Program-made: the position numbers and the translations under genes
The notes under the pieces: generated by a model
Told to the model about the DNA's origin: nothing
The model's database searches: none
The model's input: the letters and a program-made list of their open reading frames with translations, nothing else
Part shown: piece by piece, positions 59,002 through 64,000 of the stretch
Numbering within the stretch: the first letter of the stretch is position 1
Layout: the number at the start of each line of letters is the position of its first letter
NCBI RefSeq assembly: GCF_029255285.1
Contig: NZ_JAPUVI010000105.1
Coordinates: forward strand, 1-64,000
Source: Accumulibacter sp.
Lineage (GTDB): Bacteria > Pseudomonadota > Gammaproteobacteria > Burkholderiales > Rhodocyclaceae
Length of the DNA stretch: 64,000 bases
Reading direction: 5' to 3'

Positions 59002-60945
59002 ATGAAGCTTTACCACACAGGCTTTGCTGTCTTCGTTTCGCTGTTTTTCACCCAACTTGCCGCCGCCGCGCCGAGCGCCGACGAGCAGTTTCTGGCGGCG
59101 CGGGACGCGCTGCGGGCCGGCGACCGATCGAGACTCGAACGTCTCGCGCCAATGCTGCAAGGCTATGAACTCGAAGCCTATGTGGACTACTGGCGGCTTC
59201 TCCTTGATCTCAAGGACGTTGACTCGGCAACCGTAGCCGCCTTCCTGGCGCGGCACGAAAACACCTACGTCGCCGAGAAACTGCGCATCGACTGGCTGCG
59301 GCAACAGGGCAAGAAACAGCAATGGGGGGCATTCGACCTCGAGTATCCGAAACTCGCTCAGCCCGAGCAGGACCTCGTGTGCTATGCCTTGCAGAGCCGG
59401 CGGGCGCAAGGGGATGCGAGTGCGCTCGACGATGCCTTGCCGCTCTGGCTGACGCTTGCTGAACCCCCGGAGTCCTGCTATCCGGTCCTCGAAGCGCTGA
59501 TCGTCGACAAGCGGGTGCTCGCCGACGCCGTTTGGGCGCGCATCCGTCGCCAGTTCGAAGCCAATAAGATCGCCGCCGCCATCTACAGCATGAACTACCT
59601 GCCGCCGAGTCAGACGCCCGACAGGAAGCTGGCCCAGACGGTAGCCGAGACGCCGCTGCCCTGGCTGACCCGATTGTCGGGCGATGTGGCGGCCAATCGC
59701 ATGACTCGTGAGTTAGCGGTGTTGGCCATCCAGCGCATCGCGCGCAACGACCCCCGCATGGCGGCCGAACAGTTGAACCGCATCGCGCCGTCGTTGAGCG
59801 CCGGCGAAAAAGGCTGGGCTTGGAGTCAGATCGGCTGGCAGGGCGCACAGCGACACCTGCCCGAGGCGATGGAATGGTACCGCCAAGCCGGCGAGGCGCC
59901 GCTTTCCGACGAAGCGGCGCAGTGGAAGGTACGTGCCGCCCTGCGCGCGCAGGACTGGGGCAGTGTTCGCAGCACCATCGAAAAAATGCCGCCGGCGCTG
60001 GCCGCGCAACCCGCCTGGGTGTATTGGCTGGGTCGCGCCTACCGCGCCGGGGGGCGGCTCGAGGAAGCCAACGCGCTGTTTATGAAAATCGCCGGGCAGC
60101 CCGACTTCTACGGCAATCTGGCTAACGACGAACTCGGGCGGCCGACGATGACTCCGCCCAAGGCGTCGCCGCCGAGCCGGGACGAGCTGTTGCAGGTGAA
60201 CGCCAACCCCGGTGTGCAACGCGCACTCGCTTTCTTTCGCCTGAACCTTCGAGGGGAAGGCGTCAAGGAGTGGAACTGGGCGTTGCGCACGATGAGCGAT
60301 CGCGAGCTGCTTGCGGCGTCCGACATTGCCCAGCGGGCTGGCATGTACGATCGTGCGATCGCCGCTGCCGACCGTACGCGCCACGAACACGACTACTCGC
60401 TGCGCTACCTGGCACCCTACGGCGAGCAGGTCCGGCCGGCAGCGCGCAGCCAGGCGCTCGACGACGCCTGGGTGTATGGCTTGATGCGTCAGGAGAGTCG
60501 TTTCATCACCAGCGCCAAGTCGACCGTCGGAGCGTCGGGATTGATGCAGCTGATGCCGGCCACCGCCCGCTGGGTGGCCAACAAGATCGGCCTCAAGGAC
60601 TTCCAGCAGAGCCGGGTCAATGACACCGAAACCAATTTGCTGCTCGGCACCACCTACATGCGCCTGGTCCTCGATAGCCTCGACAACCAGCCGGTACTCG
60701 CTTCGGCGGCTTATAACGCCGGCCCTGGGCGGGCACGCCGGTGGCGCGCGGAGCGGCCGCTGGAAGGCGCTGTCTATGCCGAAACCATTCCTTTCAGCGA
60801 AACGCGCGACTACGTTAAGAAAGTGATGAGCAACTCGGTCTATTACGCGGCCTTGTTCGACGGTAGACCGCAAACCATCAAGAGCCGGCTCGGGGTCATC
60901 GGAGCGCGCACCGCCGGTGAAGCGAAGGGCGAGGAATTGCCTTAG
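59002..60945 (+). CDS. slt: Soluble lytic murein transglycosylase
   Basis: Periplasmic enzyme that cleaves peptidoglycan to 1,6-anhydromuramyl products. The 647-residue protein has a signal peptide (1-20, ending A-A-A-A), a long alpha-superhelical U/L region (to about 470), and a goose-lysozyme-like domain with Glu498 in M-R-Q-E-S-R-F, then G-L-M-Q-L-M-P-A-T-A and Y-N-A-G-P-G-R. Full length for Slt70-type proteins. Start at 59002 chosen for the signal peptide. Confidence 0.95.
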   Translation: MKLYHTGFAVFVSLFFTQLAAAAPSADEQFLAARDALRAGDRSRLERLAPMLQGYELEAYVDYWRLLLDLKDVDSATVAAFLARHENTYVAEKLRIDWLRQQGKKQQWGAFDLEYPKLAQPEQDLVCYALQSRRAQGDASALDDALPLWLTLAEPPESCYPVLEALIVDKRVLADAVWARIRRQFEANKIAAAIYSMNYLPPSQTPDRKLAQTVAETPLPWLTRLSGDVAANRMTRELAVLAIQRIARNDPRMAAEQLNRIAPSLSAGEKGWAWSQIGWQGAQRHLPEAMEWYRQAGEAPLSDEAAQWKVRAALRAQDWGSVRSTIEKMPPALAAQPAWVYWLGRAYRAGGRLEEANALFMKIAGQPDFYGNLANDELGRPTMTPPKASPPSRDELLQVNANPGVQRALAFFRLNLRGEGVKEWNWALRTMSDRELLAASDIAQRAGMYDRAIAAADRTRHEHDYSLRYLAPYGEQVRPAARSQALDDAWVYGLMRQESRFITSAKSTVGASGLMQLMPATARWVANKIGLKDFQQSRVNDTETNLLLGTTYMRLVLDSLDNQPVLASAAYNAGPGRARRWRAERPLEGAVYAETIPFSETRDYVKKVMSNSVYYAALFDGRPQTIKSRLGVIGARTAGEAKGEELP

Positions 60946-60946
60946 A
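60941..60946 (+). promoter_or_regulatory. Possible -10 box of the NDUFA9-like gene
   Basis: TAGAAT overlapping the slt stop codon, 40 nt before the ATG at 60986. Weak prediction. Confidence 0.3.
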
Positions 60947-60985
60947 ATGATCGTTTTCAGACACTTTTTTCCTCTCTAGGGCGCT

Positions 60986-61951
60986 ATGGAACTCGAGAAC
61001 GTTTTGTTGATCGGCGGGAGTGGTTTTGTCGGCGGTTGGATTGCCAGCCGCCTTTCCGAACGTGGCGTCCGGGTAACGATTCCGACCCGCCGGCGTGAAA
61101 ACACCAAGAAGCTGATCATGCTCCCGACGGTCAGCATGGTCGAAGCCAATGTGCACGATCCGCAGGCGCTTGCCGATCTCTTGCCGGGGCAGGATGCGGT
61201 AATCAATCTGGTCGGCGTCCTTCACGATAGCGATTCGCGTCTACCGTACGGCAAGGGGTTTGCTGCGGCCCATGTCGAACTACCCCGAAAAATCGTCGCC
61301 GCCATGCGACAGAGCGGGGTCCGCCGCCTTCTTCACATGAGTGCGCTGCGTGCTTCGCTCGATGCACCCTCGGAGTATCTGCGCTCGAAGGGCGACGGCG
61401 AGGCCGTGATCCGCTCGGCGATGGGCGAACTCGACGTGACGGTGTTTCGACCATCGGTCATTTTCGGACCGGATGACGCCTTCCTCAACCTGTTCGCCAA
61501 GCTCATCAAGCTTTCGCCGGTCCTGCCACTCGGCGGCGGACAGGCACGTTTCCAGCCGGTCTTCGTCGGCGATGTGGCCGGCGTCTTTGCCGATTCGCTG
61601 ACCGATCGCACGACGATCGGGCAAACCTACGAACTCTGTGGCCCGCGGATTTATACGCTGCGCGAACTCGTCGACTACACGGCGCACCTGGTCGGCAAGC
61701 AACGCCGGATCATCGACCTCGGAACCGGTGGCTGGGCTTACCTGCAAGCGGGCCTCATGTGGCTGCTGCCGAATCCGCCGTTGTCGCCCGACAACCTGCG
61801 CTCGATGGAAGTCGACAGCGTCAGCGACGGCTCGCACGACTATCCTGGCTGGCGGCCGACGCCACTGGAAGCGGTGGCGCCGACCTATCTCTCACCGGAC
61901 GAAATGGTTCAGCTTCGCCTCGACCGCTATCGCTACCGCGCCGGTCGCTGA
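60986..61951 (+). CDS. NAD-dependent epimerase-like protein, complex I NDUFA9 family
   Basis: A 321-residue atypical short-chain dehydrogenase. G-G-S-G-F-V-G-G-W-I binds the nucleotide, then V-I-N-L-V-G-V-L-H, F-R-P-S-V-I-F-G-P-D-D and F-Q-P-V-F-V-G-D-V-A follow the NDUFA9-like pattern. The catalytic Tyr/Lys pair of true reductases is not obvious. Bacterial homologues are usually not part of complex I. Leads into cca with a 30-nt gap. Confidence 0.88.
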   Translation: MELENVLLIGGSGFVGGWIASRLSERGVRVTIPTRRRENTKKLIMLPTVSMVEANVHDPQALADLLPGQDAVINLVGVLHDSDSRLPYGKGFAAAHVELPRKIVAAMRQSGVRRLLHMSALRASLDAPSEYLRSKGDGEAVIRSAMGELDVTVFRPSVIFGPDDAFLNLFAKLIKLSPVLPLGGGQARFQPVFVGDVAGVFADSLTDRTTIGQTYELCGPRIYTLRELVDYTAHLVGKQRRIIDLGTGGWAYLQAGLMWLLPNPPLSPDNLRSMEVDSVSDGSHDYPGWRPTPLEAVAPTYLSPDEMVQLRLDRYRYRAGR

Positions 61952-61981
61952 GCGAGAGAGCGAACCGGCGCAGATTTCGCG

Positions 61982-63199
61982 GTGCAGATCTTCGCTGTCG
62001 GCGGCTCCGTGCGCGATGAGTTGCTCGGGTTGCCGGTTCAGGACCGTGATTATGTCGTCGTCGGAGCTACTGCGGAGGAGTTGCTGGCGCGCGGTTTCCG
62101 GCCGGTAGGCAAGGACTTTCCAGTATTTCTTCATCCGTCCACGCATGACGAGTACGCCTTGGCGCGTACCGAGCGCAAGACCTCGCCCGGCTACAAAGGT
62201 TTTGTCTTTCACACGGCGCCCGACGTGAGTCTGGCTGACGATCTGGCGCGCCGTGACCTCACCATCAATGCCATCGCGCGGGCCGCCGACGGGTCGCTGG
62301 TCGATCCCTACCACGGCGTCGACGACTTGGCCGCGCGAGTCCTGCGCCACGTCGGCCCGGCCTTCGTCGAGGATCCCGTACGCGTTCTGCGTCTGGCCCG
62401 TTTTGCCGCCCGCTTCACCGATTTTACGGTGGCGCCAGAAACGATGGCCTTGATCCGTCAGTTGGTCGACAACGGCGAACTCGACCATCTGGTCGCCGAA
62501 CGGGTCTGGCAGGAGTTCGCGAAAGGCCTGATGGAGGCTTGCCCCTCGCGAATGTTCGAGGTGCTGCGCGACGGCGGCGCGCTGGTGCGCCTGTTGCCCG
62601 AAGTCGATCGCCTGTGGGGCGTTCCGCAACGCGCCGACTACCACCCGGAGGTCGATACCGGCGTGCATGTCATGATGGTCGTCGATCAGTCGGCGCAACG
62701 CGGCTGTCCGCTGGCCGTCCGTTTTGCTGCGCTGTTGCACGACCTGGGAAAGGGCACGACACCGGCGACCGATCTGCCGCGCCATCCCGGTCACGAAGAA
62801 CGCAGCGTGGCGCTGGTCGGCGCCGTCTGCTCACGTCTCAAGGTGCCGGCAGAATGCCGGGATCTGGCGCTGATGGTGGCGCGTCATCACGGCCAGATCC
62901 ACCGCGGCCCGGAGTTGACCGCAGCGGCCATCGTCAGGCTATTCGAAGCCACCGACGCCTTGCGCCGGCCCGCCCGCTTCGAGCAGCTTCTCGCCGCCTG
63001 CGCCTGCGACTACCATGGCCGCCTAGGCTGGCAGGAGGTGGCCTATCCGGCACCGGCGATCTTTCGGCAGGCACTGGCACAGGTGCGGCGCGTCGATGCC
63101 GCGGCGATCGCCCGCGCTTGCCGTGAACCGGCTCAGATCGCCGCCCGCCTGCACGTAGCGCGTGTGGCGGCCGTTCGGGAAGCGCTGGCGGTTGGCTAA
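61982..63199 (+). CDS. cca: CCA-adding enzyme (multifunctional, with HD domain)
   Basis: Adds or repairs the 3' CCA of tRNA. The 405-residue protein starts at GTG 61982 with the class II nucleotidyltransferase core G-G-S-V-R-D-E-L-L-G and Q-D-R-D-Y-V-V-V-G (catalytic Asp pair). R-R-D-L-T-I-N-A and R-V-L-R-L-A-R-F-A-A-R follow. An HD domain (L-L-H-D-L-G-K-G) gives phosphodiesterase activity in gammaproteobacterial homologues. Confidence 0.96.
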   Translation: MQIFAVGGSVRDELLGLPVQDRDYVVVGATAEELLARGFRPVGKDFPVFLHPSTHDEYALARTERKTSPGYKGFVFHTAPDVSLADDLARRDLTINAIARAADGSLVDPYHGVDDLAARVLRHVGPAFVEDPVRVLRLARFAARFTDFTVAPETMALIRQLVDNGELDHLVAERVWQEFAKGLMEACPSRMFEVLRDGGALVRLLPEVDRLWGVPQRADYHPEVDTGVHVMMVVDQSAQRGCPLAVRFAALLHDLGKGTTPATDLPRHPGHEERSVALVGAVCSRLKVPAECRDLALMVARHHGQIHRGPELTAAAIVRLFEATDALRRPARFEQLLAACACDYHGRLGWQEVAYPAPAIFRQALAQVRRVDAAAIARACREPAQIAARLHVARVAAVREALAVG

Positions 63200-63417
63200 A
63201 CGTTGACCCCCCGTCGATAGTGCCGGACTCGCGCCGGCGGCGGAGCGCGGAGGAACTCGGCTGGGCTTCCATCCCGAAACCAGTGCTGTGATTTCCGGTT
63301 TGCCGCTCCGACACCCTGTCGCCGTGCGCAACCTCGTTTGCTGGCCGGCAAACACACGCGGGGTACCGTCTCGGCCGTTTTGTGGCGGACTTAACACAGC
63401 GGCAGGCTGAGGGCGCT

Positions 63418-63423
63418 TATAAA
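63418..63423 (+). promoter_or_regulatory. Possible -10 box of the MBOAT gene
   Basis: TATAAA, 56 nt before the ATG at 63480; no well-spaced -35 box. The 280-nt gap (63200-63479) otherwise holds nothing I recognise. Confidence 0.3.
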
Positions 63424-63479
63424 GACGACTTCGGCTTGACTAGCCATCGATCGACCTTTGTTTCTGCGGATGACACCCG

Positions 63480-64000
63480 ATGCTCTTCAACTCGTACCCA
63501 TTTCTGCTCATCTACCTGCCGCTGGTCGCACTGCTGTTCTTTGCCCTTGGGAAGCACAGCCCCCGGCTCGCCGCCTCGTGGCTGGGTGCCGCGTCCTTGT
63601 TTTTCTACGGCTACTGGAACGTGGCCTACGTCGGGCTGCTGCTGCTCTCCATCCTCTTCAACTACGGTGTCGGCTATGCGCTGACCAGGCAGCACGAGCG
63701 CGGCGGCCATAGCAAAAACCTGATTCTGACCGTCGGGATCGGCGCCGATTTGGCCTTGCTCGGTTACTACAAGTACGCGAATTTTTTCCTGGACACGGTC
63801 AACCATTTGCTCTCTACGCACTGGCCGCTGCAGGAAATTCTGCTGCCGCTAGGCATCTCCTTCTTCACCTTCACGCAGATCGCGTTTCTTGTGGACGTCT
63901 GGTCGGGCAAGGCGCGTGAATACAGCTTCATCCACTATCTGCTCTTCGTGACCTATTTCCCGCATCTGATCGCCGGGCCGGTACTGCACCACAAGGAAAT
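63480..64000 (+). CDS. MBOAT-family O-acyltransferase, 5' part (cut by window end)
   Basis: Starts M-L-F-N-S-Y-P-F-L and continues to the window end (173 codons seen of an expected 450-500). Hydrophobic segments and P-L-G-I-S-F-F-T-F-T-Q-I and F-P-H-L-I-A-G-P-V are classic for MBOAT acyltransferases such as AlgI, which acetylate exopolysaccharides. The catalytic His is beyond the window. The partner gene (AlgJ/SGNH type) would be expected just downstream. Confidence 0.92.
   Translation, partial: MLFNSYPFLLIYLPLVALLFFALGKHSPRLAASWLGAASLFFYGYWNVAYVGLLLLSILFNYGVGYALTRQHERGGHSKNLILTVGIGADLALLGYYKYANFFLDTVNHLLSTHWPLQEILLPLGISFFTFTQIAFLVDVWSGKAREYSFIHYLLFVTYFPHLIAGPVLHHKE

Overview
This window reads as chromosomal DNA of a GC-rich betaproteobacterium. 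Genome style, the xseB-ispA-dxs-folE2 and rpsP-rimM-trmD-rplS blocks, and the exosortase-associated hydrolases beside an acyl carrier protein suggest Rhodocyclales, possibly a 'Candidatus Accumulibacter' relative. That placement is inference from gene content, not from a marker gene. I see no rRNA, tRNA or CRISPR array.

Layout. Positions 1-2277 are a decayed mobile-element scar: the tail of an IS3-family transposase has interrupted a GAF-GGDEF gene, and a badly broken IS110-family transposase follows. From about 17.0 kb down to 2.3 kb the minus strand carries a leucine/isovalerate catabolism locus headed by a MerR regulator (LiuR-like). It encodes isovaleryl-CoA dehydrogenase, methylcrotonyl-CoA carboxylase (two subunits), methylglutaconyl-CoA hydratase and HMG-CoA lyase. 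Between these lie hotdog thioesterases, a second acyl-CoA dehydrogenase, an EamA permease, a GNAT-carbonic anhydrase fusion, an ATP-grasp enzyme, a DsbA-fold isomerase, two tiny DUF1289 proteins and a metallo-hydrolase. A perfect palindrome upstream of the first thioesterase gene is the likely LiuR operator.

From 17.1 to 24.9 kb are mostly plus-strand genes: a metallo-hydrolase, an alkaline-phosphatase-fold enzyme, an HNH nuclease, an HDOD protein, heptose-phosphate adenylyltransferase (minus strand), and the exosortase-associated acyl carrier protein and hydrolases 2 and 1 with no exosortase in view, then a CrtC/AttH-like lipocalin protein.

From 25.3 to 35.3 kb lies the most distinctive region. 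It holds a secreted caspase-like protein with MORN repeats, a DUF2062 protein, glutaryl-CoA dehydrogenase, and then a compact run of five genes: a tandem-FHA transmembrane trypsin-like protease, a Ser/Thr kinase with a PEGA domain, a PP2C phosphatase, a second transmembrane Ser/Thr kinase and a lipoprotein. The last three overlap by ATGA junctions. The predicted topology is kinases, phosphatase and phospho-threonine readers inside, protease and PEGA domain outside.

From 35.5 to 37.7 kb there is decay again (broken LysR gene, frameshifted NAD-binding reductase) around an intact DUF5519 gene. Then come a chemoreceptor with a C-terminal hemerythrin domain, an MFS permease, an OmpA-like lipoprotein, RarD, a FadH-type dienoyl-CoA reductase with a TetR regulator, and a two-domain sulfurtransferase with a SpoIIAA-like protein.

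The last 16 kb is housekeeping: isoprenoid precursor and folate/queuosine entry enzymes, ribosomal proteins L19 and S16 with their maturation enzymes, a large protein with PilZ signature motifs, threonine deaminase, cysteine synthase, 5-formyl-THF cyclo-ligase, Slt lytic transglycosylase, an NDUFA9-like protein, CCA-adding enzyme and the start of an MBOAT acyltransferase cut by the window end.
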